From contig CAIPYC010000010.1 of assembly GCA_903869185.1 (NCBI GenBank), forward strand, positions 1 to 41,783: DNA of 41,783 bases. The letters run 5' to 3'. The stretch comes from an uncultured cyanobacterium (GTDB taxonomy: Bacteria > Cyanobacteriota > Cyanobacteriia > Cyanobacteriales > Microcystaceae). Below the pieces are notes generated by a model, which did not search any database, was not told the DNA's origin, and saw only the letters and a program-made list of their open reading frames with translations. Below are positions 27,687 to 36,909 of this stretch, piece after piece. Numbering within the stretch: the stretch's first letter is position 1; every line of letters begins with the position of its first letter. Made by a program: the position numbers and the translations under genes.

Positions 27687-29573
27687 CTACTTGGTCTCAG
27701 AAAATTCAGCATCAATAACATCATCACCACCACCTGAAGTTGGTTCTTCAGTAGGAGCTTTTCCAGCTTCAGCTTGCTGGTACATACTGGCTCCAATTGT
27801 GTAAAGTGCTTGTTGTAATTCAGGTGTAAGAGTTTTGAGCTTCTCGTCGTCTTCTTTGGCAACTGCATCTTTGAGGGAATCTATTAGGGACTTCACCTTC
27901 TCTTTTTCACTGGCAGCAACCTTATCTCCGAATTCACCAAGTTGTTTTTCGGCTTGATAAATAAGTGAATCAGCCTGATTTTTGCGATCGATCTTGTCAC
28001 GACGGTCACGGTCGGCCGAAGCATTGGACTCAGCTTCTTTGACCATACGATCTACTTCGTCAGAAGGAAGGGTGGATGCGCCAGTAATACTGATAGATTG
28101 TTCCTTGCCTGTCCCCTTGTCCTTAGCAGTTACATTGAGTATTCCGTTGGCATCGATATCGAAAGTGACCTCGATTTGAGGTACACCACGTGGCGCTGAA
28201 GGAATACCATCGAGGCGGAAAGTACCTAGACTTTTGTTATCACGAGCAAATTCACGTTCTCCCTGTAGAACATGAATTTCTACATTGGTCTGTCCATCTG
28301 CTGCAGTGGAGAAGACTTCGGACTTCTTACTAGGAATGGTTGTATTGCGCGGGATGATTTTGGTCATTACACCGCCGAGAGTTTCTACGCCCAAAGAAAG
28401 AGGGCTGACATCAAGCAAGAGAATATCTTTCACCTCACCACTGAGTACACCGCCTTGAATAGCAGCACCAATAGCTACTACCTCATCTGGGTTTACACTC
28501 TGGTTTGGATCTTTACCCAGCAGACGACGCACAAGTTCTTGGATAGCAGGAATACGAGTAGAGCCTCCAACTAGAACAATCTCATCCAGAGCGCTCTTGT
28601 CGATCTTGGCATCGCGTATTGCATTTTCTACAGGCAGGCGGCAGCGTTCGATCAGATCTGAGCACAGCTCTTCAAATTTGGCTCTAGTTAGAGTTGTATC
28701 AAGGTGTTTGGGTCCTTCAGGAGTAGCAGTGATAAAAGGTAAGTTAATCTCTGTCTGGGTTACACTGGAAAGCTCGATTTTGGCCTTTTCGGCTGCTTCT
28801 GTTAAACGCTGAAGAGCCTGTTTATCTTGACGAAGGTCAATACCTTCAGACTTTTTAAATTCACTTGCCAGATAATCCACAATTTTTTTGTCAAAGTCAT
28901 CTCCACCAAGGTGTGTATCCCCAGATGTGGCAAGAACTTCAAATACTCCATCGCCTACTTCTAGAATAGATACGTCAAAGGTTCCACCGCCCAAGTCAAA
29001 GACAATGATAGTTTCATTGGATTTTTTATCGAGACCATAAGCCAAAGAAGCTGCCGTCGGTTCGTTGATAATTCGCAAAACCTCTATTCCGGCTATTTTG
29101 CCAGCATCCTTGGTAGCTTGACGCTGTGAATCGTTAAAATAGGCAGGTACAGTAATGACAGCCTGGGTTACAGTTTCTCCAAGATACTTACTGGCATCAT
29201 CGACCAGTTTTCTAAGAACTTGGGCAGAAATCTCTTCTGGCGCAAACTGTTTACCTTGGGCAATACAATCTACCTTGACATTGGCATTTCCATCCCGCAA
29301 AACTTTATAGGGAACTTCTGTTAATTCTGTACTCACTTCATCATATTTGCGTCCAATGAAACGTTTGACAGAGTAAAAAGTATTTTGCGGATTCATGACG
29401 CCTTGACGTTTGGCAATCTGTCCGACCAGTCGGTCTCCGTTCTTGGCATAAGCCACCACGGAGGGGGTTGTTCTAAAACCCTCAGCATTGGCTATAACAG
29501 TTGGCTTTCCGCCTTCCATAACAGCTACACAAGAGTTGGTTGTTCCTAAGTCTATTCCTACAACTTTTGCCAT
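27687..29573 (-). CDS. dnaK: Molecular chaperone DnaK (Hsp70)
   Basis: A 628-residue Hsp70. Seen: [19 protein letters not shown] at the N-terminus, [55 protein letters not shown], the substrate domain with [20 protein letters not shown], and a helical lid. The Gly/Asp-rich C-terminus ends near [12 protein letters not shown]. It looks like the DnaK2-type general chaperone of cyanobacteria. It is a single gene with a clear terminator. Upstream I see a GGGAG ribosome binding site about 10 bases before the ATG, and no CIRCE element. Confidence 0.97.
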   Translation of the reverse strand: MAKVVGIDLGTTNSCVAVMEGGKPTVIANAEGFRTTPSVVAYAKNGDRLVGQIAKRQGVMNPQNTFYSVKRFIGRKYDEVSTELTEVPYKVLRDGNANVKVDCIAQGKQFAPEEISAQVLRKLVDDASKYLGETVTQAVITVPAYFNDSQRQATKDAGKIAGIEVLRIINEPTAASLAYGLDKKSNETIIVFDLGGGTFDVSILEVGDGVFEVLATSGDTHLGGDDFDKKIVDYLASEFKKSEGIDLRQDKQALQRLTEAAEKAKIELSSVTQTEINLPFITATPEGPKHLDTTLTRAKFEELCSDLIERCRLPVENAIRDAKIDKSALDEIVLVGGSTRIPAIQELVRRLLGKDPNQSVNPDEVVAIGAAIQGGVLSGEVKDILLLDVSPLSLGVETLGGVMTKIIPRNTTIPSKKSEVFSTAADGQTNVEIHVLQGEREFARDNKSLGTFRLDGIPSAPRGVPQIEVTFDIDANGILNVTAKDKGTGKEQSISITGASTLPSDEVDRMVKEAESNASADRDRRDKIDRKNQADSLIYQAEKQLGEFGDKVAASEKEKVKSLIDSLKDAVAKEDDEKLKTLTPELQQALYTIGASMYQQAEAGKAPTEEPTSGGGDDVIDAEFSETK

Positions 29574-29723
29574 ATTACTAATTAACTCCCAATTACTATA
29601 AGGATTTTTTTGCTGTTGTTTTTCAGCTATATCTATAGTGCTGGGAATGCCTCATTCTCTGCTAGTGTAGTTTTCCGTACCTCAAGGTGTAATTACCATA
29701 TTATCAGTACTTTTGGGGCTAGG

Positions 29724-30815
29724 TTAACCAATTCTCTCTAGATAATGATAATAGGCAGCGCAGGCTCCTTCTGAAGAGACCATGGGCGCGCCCAGAGGGT
29801 GTTCCGGCTTACAACCAATTCCAAAATGGGGACATTGATCTGGCTTGCGCAGTCCCTGTAAAATTTCACCGCAGATATTTTCTGAGTCGATATTTTCTGT
29901 TATCGGTAAATCATTAAACCGCTCTAGAGCATCAAAGCGGCGATATTGCCAACTCAATTCCCAGCCACTGTTACCAATCTGGCCGATACCTCTCCAGTGG
30001 CGATCTACCACTGTAAAAACCTCCTCGATTAACTTTAAGGCTTGTAAGTTGCCATAAGGTTTAACCGAGCGCGAATAACAATTTTCCACCTCAAATCTTC
30101 CTTCTTCCAACTGCTCAATGCAATGATAGATTCCCTGAAGAATATCGGCAGGCTCAAATCCTGTTACAACAATTGGTACTTGGTATTGCTGGGCAATTGC
30201 CTGATAGGCTTGATAACCGGTGATAGTACAGACATGGCCGGCAGCTAAAAAACCTTGAATCTTGGATTGGGGAGAATTTAGCAGGCTAGCCATTGCCGGG
30301 GGAACCAGCACATGAGCGCAAAGAAGCGAGAAGTTGTCCAATCCCAATTGATCAGCTTTTTTTACAACTAAAGCTGTGGCAGGGGCGGTAGTTTCAAAAC
30401 CCACTGCCAAAAAAACTATTTCACTTTTTGGAAAACTCTGGGCAAGGGTCAGCGCATCCAGCGGAGAATATAGCGTTCGTATATCTGCGCCATTTGCCTT
30501 GGCCAGGGCAAGATCTCCCTTGCTGCCAGGTACGCGCAACATATCCCCAAATGTACAAAAAATCACCCCTTCTTGCTGAGCTATAGCTATAGCCTGGTCG
30601 ATTGTAAAAGATGGGGTAATGCAGACAGGGCAACCTGGACCATGCAACAGAGAGATTGAAGCGGGCAAAAGTCTATCCAATCCATATTTGAGAATAGTGT
30701 GGGTTTGTCCGCCACAAATTTCCATGATCTGCCAATGGTTCTTAGTAATAGAGGCAATTGCGCTGGCACAATTGAGGATCAAACTGGACTGGCGAAACTC
30801 ATCGATATATTTCAT
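29724..30815 (-). CDS. hypD: Hydrogenase maturation factor HypD
   Basis: A 363-residue Fe-S protein that, with HypC, assembles the Fe(CN)2CO unit of [NiFe]-hydrogenases. Seen: [10 protein letters not shown] near residue 33, [11 protein letters not shown] near 58, [21 protein letters not shown], and the C-terminal cluster ligands [19 protein letters not shown]. All conserved Cys of the family appear. The start ATG lies inside the end of hypC, overlapping by 17 bp, so the two are translationally coupled. It is the last gene of the leftward maturation operon. Confidence 0.96.
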   Translation of the reverse strand: MKYIDEFRQSSLILNCASAIASITKNHWQIMEICGGQTHTILKYGLDRLLPASISLLHGPGCPVCITPSFTIDQAIAIAQQEGVIFCTFGDMLRVPGSKGDLALAKANGADIRTLYSPLDALTLAQSFPKSEIVFLAVGFETTAPATALVVKKADQLGLDNFSLLCAHVLVPPAMASLLNSPQSKIQGFLAAGHVCTITGYQAYQAIAQQYQVPIVVTGFEPADILQGIYHCIEQLEEGRFEVENCYSRSVKPYGNLQALKLIEEVFTVVDRHWRGIGQIGNSGWELSWQYRRFDALERFNDLPITENIDSENICGEILQGLRKPDQCPHFGIGCKPEHPLGAPMVSSEGACAAYYHYLERIG

Positions 30816-31041
30816 CTATCTGACCCATGGTCTGGAGATCTTCTAGGGTCTGCTGGGCTTCAAGGGGATCTAGTAGACTGATGGCTACTCCTGCATGAAC
30901 TATGACATAGTCCCCTGGCTGGGCTTGGGGTATATAGGCTAAGGAAATATTCTTGGTGATCCCGGCAAAACGTACTTTAGCCATCCTTTCTAGCTCCTGA
31001 CCATAGATATCGAGAATCTCACCTGGAATTGCCAAACACAT
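30799..31041 (-). CDS. hypC: Hydrogenase maturation chaperone HypC
   Basis: An 80-residue protein starting MCLAIPGEI. The Cys-2 that carries the iron unit is in place, followed by the conserved [17 protein letters not shown] and [14 protein letters not shown]. It shuttles the iron-cyanide-carbonyl unit from HypD to the HoxH precursor. Its ATG follows the hypF stop directly (TAGATG), and its end overlaps hypD. Length is normal. Confidence 0.96.
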   Translation of the reverse strand: MCLAIPGEILDIYGQELERMAKVRFAGITKNISLAYIPQAQPGDYVIVHAGVAISLLDPLEAQQTLEDLQTMGQIDEIYR

Positions 31042-33282
31042 CTAGATCTCTCTACTCTTTTTTTTAGACATACATGCCAATATCTGACCGGCTGCAATAC
31101 CGCCATCATTGGTTGGAACTTGCTGATTCCAAAAAGGCTTAAAACCATTGCGCTCTAGATAATCAATAGATCTCTCCAGTAAATAGCGATTTTGGAAACA
31201 GCCACCTGTTAGGACTACATTGGTTATATTTTGGCGCTGGGCAACTTCTACAATCATTTCGACCAAGCTATTGTGGAAACAATGAGCGATCTCTTCTACT
31301 GGTCTATTATCTGTAATATCTTCTAGGATATCTTTAACCATTGGCTGCCAATCAATCACCCCTGAGCCTGAAATAACAAAAGGATAAAACTGCGAATAAT
31401 CTTTTAAGATGCAACAAGACTCAAGAGCCAGAGCAGCCTGCCCCGAAAAGCTCACCACTTCGACGAGTCCCAGCAGATAGGACAGGGCATCAAACAACCT
31501 ACCCATACTGGAGGTGCGCACTATGTTGATTCCTTTGGTGAGCATTGCCTGGAGAATTTCATGTCCAGTATCTTCTCTCCAGCCTCCTTCCCAAAGTAGC
31601 CCCAAAGCCGAGCGCAAAGGTTCTCTACTAGAGCCTCCAGGTAGAGCAAAGGTACGAAGATGGGCTACTCTTTGCCAACTAAATTGCTCTCCAATTTGCA
31701 GAAACTCACCGCCCCAAACCGTCCCATCTAGGCCATAACCTGTGCCATCCCAAGCCACGCCCAGAACCGGCGGCTCTATCTGATGCTCCCCCATGCAGGA
31801 GAGAACATGGGCATAGTGATGCTGTACCTTAATTAGGGGTAATTGCAACTTTCTAGCCATCTCTGTGGCCAAAAAAGTGGAATTGTAATCAGGATGTATA
31901 TCAGAAGCGATCATTGTTGGCTTGAAACTATAGAGACTGCTCATATGATCGATCACTTTCTGGCAATGTTGCCAATTCCTTGAGTTATCCAAATCACCTA
32001 TATGAGCGCTTAGACTGAGGATATTTTCTGAGCCAAAAGCTACTGTATTTCTCTCTTGAGCTCCATAAGATAATATTTTTGAGGTATCATGTGTATCATA
32101 TTTTGGAGTGGTTACCGCAAGAGGAGCATAGCCCCTACCTAAGCGCAAAATTACAGGGCGATCGGCTATAACTTGCGCTAGAGAATCATCCAATGGTATT
32201 TTGATGGGTCGATTATGCAATAGGAAAAGATCGGCAATCTTGCCCAATCTAGCAAGTGCTTCGTCATTGTCGCTGCAGAGAGGATCACCAGAAATATTGC
32301 CACTGGTGTTTACCACTGCAAAGGGCAGCTCACTCATCAACAGATAATGGAGGGGAGTATAGGGTAACATTGCCCCCAGGCTTGGACAGCCATCATTAAC
32401 ACCTTTGTACCTTATTAGGGGTCGCAATAAAACTATCGGCGCTGCCCAGGATTGCAACAGTTCTTTCTCTGCTTTTGAGACCTGGGCATCAAGCTTCAAT
32501 CTTGACAAATTGGGATAAAGCAAGGCAAATGGCTTGGCAGGACGATTTTTAAGTTTTCGCAACTTGGAGATCGTCGATTCGTTGCGCGCATCTGCTAATA
32601 TTTGGAACCCGCCTAAACCCTTGATGGCAACTATTGAACCAGCGCTAATTGCTTGGGCAGCCAGTTTAATTGCTTCATCTTTGCTGGCTTTTAGTCGTCC
32701 TTGATTATCCAGAAGGCTTAGTTGGGGACCACAATTGTCACAGGCAATCGGCTGGGCATGAAAACGCCGACTTCGGGGATCACCATATTCTTCTTGGCAA
32801 TCTGGGCACATTGGAAAAATACGCATCGAGGTGTTAGCTCGGTCATAGGGCATTGATTCGATAATGGAAAAACGCGGACCACAATCTGTGCAATTGATAA
32901 AAGGATAGCGGTAGCGACGATTACAGGGATCCCACATTTCTTTTAGACAGTCACTACAAACAGCTAAATCAGCTAAGACATGAGAAGATGTATCGGTATG
33001 TATAGTGGAATCTTTAAAATTAAAATCACTATAGCCAACCGGTTCAAGCCAATCTTTCTTGATCTTGTCTATGTTGCTATGTAGGGGGCACTCATTGAGT
33101 ATGCGCTCTGCAAAGCTGAGTAAGTCACTTTGGGATCCTTCTATTTCAATTTTTACATTATGCCCGTTGTTTTGCACCCAGCCATTGAGGTCTAAATGCC
33201 TGGCCAAGCGATAGACAAAAGGTCTAAAACCAACACCCTGCACTATTCCCTCGATTTCCAGAACTAGGCGTTTTCTGTTCAT
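31042..33282 (-). CDS. hypF: Carbamoyltransferase HypF
   Basis: A 746-residue enzyme that makes the carbamoyl group used by HypE for the cyanide ligands. Domains in order: acylphosphatase (GIVQGVGFRPFVYRLA near residue 12); two zinc fingers (CSDCLKEMWDP with NCTDCGPRFS, and CPDCQEEYGDP with CDNCGPQ); YrdC-like (IKGLGGFQILADA, NRPAKPFALL); and Kae1-like (QHHYAHVLSCMGEH, VLGVAWDGTGYGLDGTVWGG, LTGGCFQNRYLLE). All are intact and the length is usual. Its ATG overlaps the hypA stop as ATGA. hypE, whose product is its direct partner, is not in the window. Confidence 0.96.
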   Translation of the reverse strand: MNRKRLVLEIEGIVQGVGFRPFVYRLARHLDLNGWVQNNGHNVKIEIEGSQSDLLSFAERILNECPLHSNIDKIKKDWLEPVGYSDFNFKDSTIHTDTSSHVLADLAVCSDCLKEMWDPCNRRYRYPFINCTDCGPRFSIIESMPYDRANTSMRIFPMCPDCQEEYGDPRSRRFHAQPIACDNCGPQLSLLDNQGRLKASKDEAIKLAAQAISAGSIVAIKGLGGFQILADARNESTISKLRKLKNRPAKPFALLYPNLSRLKLDAQVSKAEKELLQSWAAPIVLLRPLIRYKGVNDGCPSLGAMLPYTPLHYLLMSELPFAVVNTSGNISGDPLCSDNDEALARLGKIADLFLLHNRPIKIPLDDSLAQVIADRPVILRLGRGYAPLAVTTPKYDTHDTSKILSYGAQERNTVAFGSENILSLSAHIGDLDNSRNWQHCQKVIDHMSSLYSFKPTMIASDIHPDYNSTFLATEMARKLQLPLIKVQHHYAHVLSCMGEHQIEPPVLGVAWDGTGYGLDGTVWGGEFLQIGEQFSWQRVAHLRTFALPGGSSREPLRSALGLLWEGGWREDTGHEILQAMLTKGINIVRTSSMGRLFDALSYLLGLVEVVSFSGQAALALESCCILKDYSQFYPFVISGSGVIDWQPMVKDILEDITDNRPVEEIAHCFHNSLVEMIVEVAQRQNITNVVLTGGCFQNRYLLERSIDYLERNGFKPFWNQQVPTNDGGIAAGQILACMSKKKSREI

Positions 33283-33554
33283 AGCCTAGTAGATTCGACT
33301 GGCTCTGCTCCTGATCCTTCTATCGAAACTAGGGTCAATTCCTTTTCATCATCGAACCATTGGATTTCCAAGCTAGCTCCAGCTGCAATAGTTTCTTTGC
33401 TGGAGATGGCAAAGCCAAGCTCTAATGCTTCAGGCAATATACCTGAGCGCTTCCCCAATTGCAGGGTAATTTTATCAATCCTATCTAGACCATTACTAAG
33501 AGCTTTTTGACAGGCGATATTGAGAATTTGTTCGATCAAGCCCAGTTCATGCAT
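33279..33554 (-). CDS. hypA: HypA-like nickel protein lacking the zinc-binding domain
   Basis: A 91-residue protein that begins like HypA: MHELGLIEQILNIACQKA with the nickel-binding Met-His-Glu start, then GKRSGILPEALELGFAISSK and GASLEIQW. HypA proteins are normally about 113-118 residues and have two CxxC pairs after this point that hold a structural zinc. Here the sequence goes from LEIQWFDDEK straight to ELTLVSIEG, which resembles the family's last strand, and adds AEPVESTRL. Only one Cys remains, in the first helix. The gap is in frame; no frameshift hides the missing part. The stop overlaps the hypF start (ATGA), so the locus is organised as usual. It may be an altered functional HypA or a decaying one. 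Confidence 0.85.
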   Translation of the reverse strand: MHELGLIEQILNIACQKALSNGLDRIDKITLQLGKRSGILPEALELGFAISSKETIAAGASLEIQWFDDEKELTLVSIEGSGAEPVESTRL

Positions 33555-33560
33555 AATTCT

Positions 33561-33992
33561 CTAAAATTCAAAAAAATATTTAACAATGGCAATAGCTTCT
33601 GTTTTGCCTACCCTGGCAATTGGACTTAAACAATCGCCGAGAGAAAAATCCAGAGCCGCAACGCCTAGCAACCAGATCTGGGGAGATCTGCCATAGAGCC
33701 ACTGCGTCAGGGAAATCAAGCTATTGATGTTGCAGTGATGAGTGAATGTTTCCATATAATCACTGCCATGGAGCAGCTCAATGGCCGCACCTATTGACAG
33801 ACTTGGGCAAGCATCTATAAATATTGCCCGTTCAAACCGGGACAATTGCTCAGCGAGATCGAATGTGAGTCCAGTTACGGTCAACACCTCAACCTGTTCA
33901 ATTTGCCAAGCGGCAATCTCTTGCGCTACAACAATTCCCACGCCGTCATCTCTTCTCAATGTATTGCCATAGCCAATGACTAATGTCCTTAT
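33561..33992 (-). CDS. hoxW: Hydrogenase maturation endopeptidase (HoxW-like), probable AUA start
   Basis: This protease trims the C-terminus of the HoxH precursor after nickel insertion. The family must begin with a strand leading into GYGNxLRxDDG; here LVIGYGNTLRRDDGVG is in frame at 33983-33936. Between that and an upstream TAG (34005-34007) there is no ATG, GTG or TTG. An ATA at 33990-33992 would give M-R-T-LVIGYGN and lies 9 bases after AGGGG. The first standard start is a TTG at 33957-33959, which would drop the first strand and the conserved Gly-Asn. Nickel-binding residues look present: Asp-16 (from the ATA start), Asp in FIDACPS and His in FTHHCN. hypA starts 6 bp upstream of the end of this frame in the same operon order. 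The name follows context; the cognate large subunit is inferred. Confidence 0.8.
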   Translation of the reverse strand: MRTLVIGYGNTLRRDDGVGIVVAQEIAAWQIEQVEVLTVTGLTFDLAEQLSRFERAIFIDACPSLSIGAAIELLHGSDYMETFTHHCNINSLISLTQWLYGRSPQIWLLGVAALDFSLGDCLSPIARVGKTEAIAIVKYFFEF

Positions 33993-34001
33993 TCGTCTTT
34001 T

Positions 34002-34006
34002 CCCCT
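34002..34006 (-). promoter_or_regulatory. Ribosome binding site supporting an AUA start for the protease
   Basis: AGGGG on the minus strand ends 9 bases before the ATA at 33992-33990. The spacing is normal for a start codon there, and about 40 bases too far for the TTG at 33959. Confidence 0.5.
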
Positions 34007-34129
34007 AAGATTGTTTGCCCAATCCTAACATATTAAAAAAAGCTAATATTTTTGTTAATTAATATTAAGATATAGTCATTTTCATACAACCATTTATTTA
34101 ATGGGAATATGAGGTAAAATTCTTGCCTG

Positions 34130-34158
34130 TTGTCAATATTTAATGTCTTAAATATTAG
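34130..34158 (+). promoter_or_regulatory. Candidate promoter of the hox operon
   Basis: TTGTCA (34130-34135, five of six matches to the -35 consensus) and TATTAG (34153-34158, four of six to -10) are 17 bp apart. Transcription would start about 20 bases before the hoxE ATG at 34186, leaving room for the GAGGA ribosome site near 34174. It is predicted by eye only. Confidence 0.35.
34135..34156. repeat. Perfect 9-bp inverted repeat over the hox promoter
   Basis: AATATTTAA (34135-34143) and TTAAATATT (34148-34156) are exact reverse complements around a TGTC centre. The repeat covers the spacer and the start of the -10 of the candidate hoxE promoter. A dimeric regulator could bind here. The arms are pure A and T in an AT-rich intergenic region, which raises the chance expectation. 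Confidence 0.6.
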
Positions 34159-34185
34159 TTAAATAGACTGATTTGAGGATAGATT

Positions 34186-34620
34186 ATGTCTGGATTTGGG
34201 CTGGTGGATATGGCAATGAGACGGCATCAATTCAGACCAGATGCCCTGATTGAAGTGCTCCATAAGGCCCAGGAATCAGCTGGCTTTCTAGATGAAGCAG
34301 TATTACTACATATTGCCCGGGGTTTGAAGCTACCTCCTAGCCGGGTCTATGGAGTGGCGACATTCTATCATCTTTTTTCGCTTGAACCTAAAGCGCTGCA
34401 CACCTGCCTGGTTTGCCTGGGTACTGCCTGTCATGTCAAGGGAGCTAATGAGATCATGCTGGTTCTAAGCAATAGACTCTCGGGCAACAAAGATCAGATA
34501 TCCCTGAAGTCGGCACGCTGCTTGGGCGCATGTGGTATTGCGCCGATTGTGGTGATCGATGGAGAAATCAAAGGTAAACAAACTGTTCAATCTGCCCTCT
34601 TTAATATTCAGCAAATCTAA
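34186..34620 (+). CDS. hoxE: Bidirectional [NiFe]-hydrogenase diaphorase subunit HoxE
   Basis: A 144-residue NuoE-like subunit with a [2Fe-2S] cluster. Seen: FRPDALIEVLHKAQESAGFL, LKLPPSRVYGVATFYHLFSL, and the cluster ligands in CLGTACHVKGA and ARCLGACGIAP. HoxE works with HoxF and HoxU in electron exchange with NAD(P)H, ferredoxin or flavodoxin. The N-terminus is about 20 residues shorter than in Synechocystis as I remember it; ATG at 34186 has a GAGGA site in front. It is the first gene of the hox operon, divergent to the maturation genes. Confidence 0.95.
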   Translation: MSGFGLVDMAMRRHQFRPDALIEVLHKAQESAGFLDEAVLLHIARGLKLPPSRVYGVATFYHLFSLEPKALHTCLVCLGTACHVKGANEIMLVLSNRLSGNKDQISLKSARCLGACGIAPIVVIDGEIKGKQTVQSALFNIQQI

Positions 34621-34624
34621 AGAT

Positions 34625-36202
34625 ATGGATGCCAACGAACTACAAGGGATAGCCAAGCGCGAACATGCCAGAATTAAGCCGGTGATCATCCGCTGTTGCA
34701 GCGCAACCGGTTGTCTCTCCTGCGGGGCTATGGAGATCCAAAATCGATTAAGGGTTCTGTGCATTGACCACCCGGAAATACAGATAGAAACTGTAGGCTG
34801 TATGCTTTTATGCGGCAGGGGACCTTTAGTGGAAGTATCAGGAACACTTTATGAACAAGTCAATATAGAGCAAGCCTCTGCAATAATTGCTGGCGACCAG
34901 TCAAAGCAACTGAAAGTCTGCGATCTCAGTCATCCTTTTTTTAGTAAACAGTTTCCTATAGTCTTGGAAAATTCCGGCAAGATCAATCCCGAGCGCATTG
35001 AATCCTATATTGCCGTTGGAGGTTACACTCAGCTATTGCATGTACTTACCGCCATGCATCCCCAGAATGTCATTGAGATGATCAATATCAGTGGACTGCG
35101 TGGGCGCGGCGGCGCTGGTTATCCTACAGGACTCAAGTGGTCCACGGTAGCCAAAATGTCTTCCAAACAAAAGTATGTAATTTGTAATGCCGATGAAGGC
35201 GATCCCGGTGCTTTTATGGATCGCGCGGTGCTAGAGAGTGATCCCCACCGCGTGCTTGAGGGAATGACCATCGCCGGTTATGCCGTAGGAGCCAACCATG
35301 GATATATTTATGTCAGAGCTGAATATCCCCTGGCTATTGAAAGAATCCAAAAAGCAATCGAACAAAGCAGACAATATGAACTCAGCGGCAATGGTATCTT
35401 TGGTTCCGGTTTTGATTTTAAAATTGAGATCAGAATTGGTGCGGGCGCCTTTGTCTGTGGGGAAGAAACAGCGTTGATCCAGTCGATCCAAGGCAGTAGG
35501 GGTACACCATCGCCACGGCCTCCTTATCCTGCCGAATCAGGACTTTGGGGTTGTCCAACCCTGATCAACAACGTGGAGACATTCGCCAATATAGTACCAA
35601 TATTGCGCCAGGGTGGAGATTGGTATGCCAATATTGGTACCGCTAAAAGCAAAGGCACTAAAGTATTTGCCCTAAGCGGCAATGTCGCCAATGCAGGTTT
35701 AGTGGAAGTACCTATGGGGACAACACTGCGCCATGTTGTTGAAGAAATGGGCGAAGGGATAGAGGTTAAGGCTATACAGACAGGAGGTCCATCGGGCGGT
35801 TGTGTGCCAGCCGAGTTGCTTGATACTCCGATAGATTATGAATCCCTCCAACGTATTGGAACTATTATCGGCTCAGGAGGAATGATTGTAATTGGAAAGC
35901 AAGCCTCTATGGTTGAGATGGCTTATTTTTATATGCAGTTCTCTCGAGAGGAAAGTTGCGGTAAATGTATTCCCTGCAGGGCGGGAACTGTGCAGTTGGA
36001 ATTAGTGCTAAGCCGAATTCTTGAGGGGCGGGCCACTATGGCTCAACTTGAACAAATCAAGCAACTTTCCTATATGGTCAAGGAGATGAGTCTTTGCGGA
36101 CTGGGACAAACCGCTCCTAATCCCCTTTTAAGTAGCCTGAAGTACTTTGAAAATGAGTACTTGGAATTACTGCAAAAAGAGGAAAACATATCATGTCAGT
36201 AA
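34625..36202 (+). CDS. hoxF: Bidirectional hydrogenase diaphorase subunit HoxF
   Basis: A 525-residue flavin subunit. The N-terminal thioredoxin-like [2Fe-2S] domain carries CCSATGCLSC and VGCMLLCGRGP. The NuoF-like part follows with FMN/NADH sites GLRGRGGAGYPTGLKW and NADEGDPGAFMDR, then the [4Fe-4S] ligands ESCGKCIPCRAGT and the last Cys in SLCGLGQTAPNP. It oxidises or reduces NAD(P)(H). The ATG at 34625 is chosen, 4 bp after hoxE; a start farther upstream would lie inside hoxE. The 3' end overlaps hoxU by 10 bp. Confidence 0.95.
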   Translation: MDANELQGIAKREHARIKPVIIRCCSATGCLSCGAMEIQNRLRVLCIDHPEIQIETVGCMLLCGRGPLVEVSGTLYEQVNIEQASAIIAGDQSKQLKVCDLSHPFFSKQFPIVLENSGKINPERIESYIAVGGYTQLLHVLTAMHPQNVIEMINISGLRGRGGAGYPTGLKWSTVAKMSSKQKYVICNADEGDPGAFMDRAVLESDPHRVLEGMTIAGYAVGANHGYIYVRAEYPLAIERIQKAIEQSRQYELSGNGIFGSGFDFKIEIRIGAGAFVCGEETALIQSIQGSRGTPSPRPPYPAESGLWGCPTLINNVETFANIVPILRQGGDWYANIGTAKSKGTKVFALSGNVANAGLVEVPMGTTLRHVVEEMGEGIEVKAIQTGGPSGGCVPAELLDTPIDYESLQRIGTIIGSGGMIVIGKQASMVEMAYFYMQFSREESCGKCIPCRAGTVQLELVLSRILEGRATMAQLEQIKQLSYMVKEMSLCGLGQTAPNPLLSSLKYFENEYLELLQKEENISCQ

Positions 36203-36909
36203 TCACCTTGGAAATCAACGGCATTGCTTTGGCTGTAAAGCAGGACACCACCATCTATCAGGCAGCAGTAGAGGCCAAAATATATGTGCCCACTCTTTGC
36301 AATTTGGAAGGATTGTCTCCGGTGGGAGCTTGCCGGCTTTGCCTGGTTGAGCAAGTTGGCTCTAGTAAGCTCCTGGCTTCCTGTTGCACCAAGGTAGCAG
36401 AAGGAATGGAGATCTTTACCGAGACTCCAAAGTTACAACAATATCGCCTCATGAATGTTGAAATGTTGTTTTCCGAGGGAAATCACATCTGCGCAGTTTG
36501 CGTGGCCAATGGCGCTTGTGAATTGCAAGATGTTGCGGTAGCAGTTGGTATGGATCACAGTCGTTTTCCCTATCGTTTTCCAGATCGCCATGTAGATCAT
36601 TCCCATCCGATGTTTGGCATTGATCATAATCGCTGCATCCTCTGTAGCCGCTGCGTGAGGGTTTGTGATGAGATTGAAGGGGCTCATGTCTGGGATATAG
36701 CCAAAAGAGGCGCTGACTGCTATGTAGTCTCAGGATTGAATCAGCCTTGGGGGGAGGTAACTTCGTGTACTAGTTGCGGCAAATGTGTTGATGCCTGTCC
36801 CACTGGTGCCATTTTTGTCAAGGGAACTACAATTGGCCAAAAAAATGATGGTCACGAGAAATTGGATTTTTTAATTAGAGCGAGGGAAAAACAAGAATGG
36901 ACAAGATAA
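36193..36909 (+). CDS. hoxU: Bidirectional hydrogenase diaphorase subunit HoxU
   Basis: A 238-residue Fe-S subunit resembling the N-terminal part of NuoG. Cluster ligands appear in order: CNLEGLSPVGACRLCLVE with SCC for [2Fe-2S]; ICAVCVANGACELQ; and two ferredoxin-type sets CILCSRCVRVC and CTSCGKCVDACPTGAIF. It carries electrons between the diaphorase and HoxYH. It overlaps hoxF by 10 bp and hoxY by 13 bp, with no extra genes between, unlike some cyanobacterial hox operons. Confidence 0.95.
   Translation: MSVITLEINGIALAVKQDTTIYQAAVEAKIYVPTLCNLEGLSPVGACRLCLVEQVGSSKLLASCCTKVAEGMEIFTETPKLQQYRLMNVEMLFSEGNHICAVCVANGACELQDVAVAVGMDHSRFPYRFPDRHVDHSHPMFGIDHNRCILCSRCVRVCDEIEGAHVWDIAKRGADCYVVSGLNQPWGEVTSCTSCGKCVDACPTGAIFVKGTTIGQKNDGHEKLDFLIRAREKQEWTR

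Noticed and set aside
29574-29723. CIRCE or other heat-shock operator before dnaK
   Set aside because: No TTAGCACTC-N9-GAGTGCTAA-like repeat was seen.
33290-33420. A frameshift hiding the HypA zinc motif
   Set aside because: There are only about 100 bases after LEIQW before the stop, and the final strand is in the same frame; there is no room for the missing Cys pairs.
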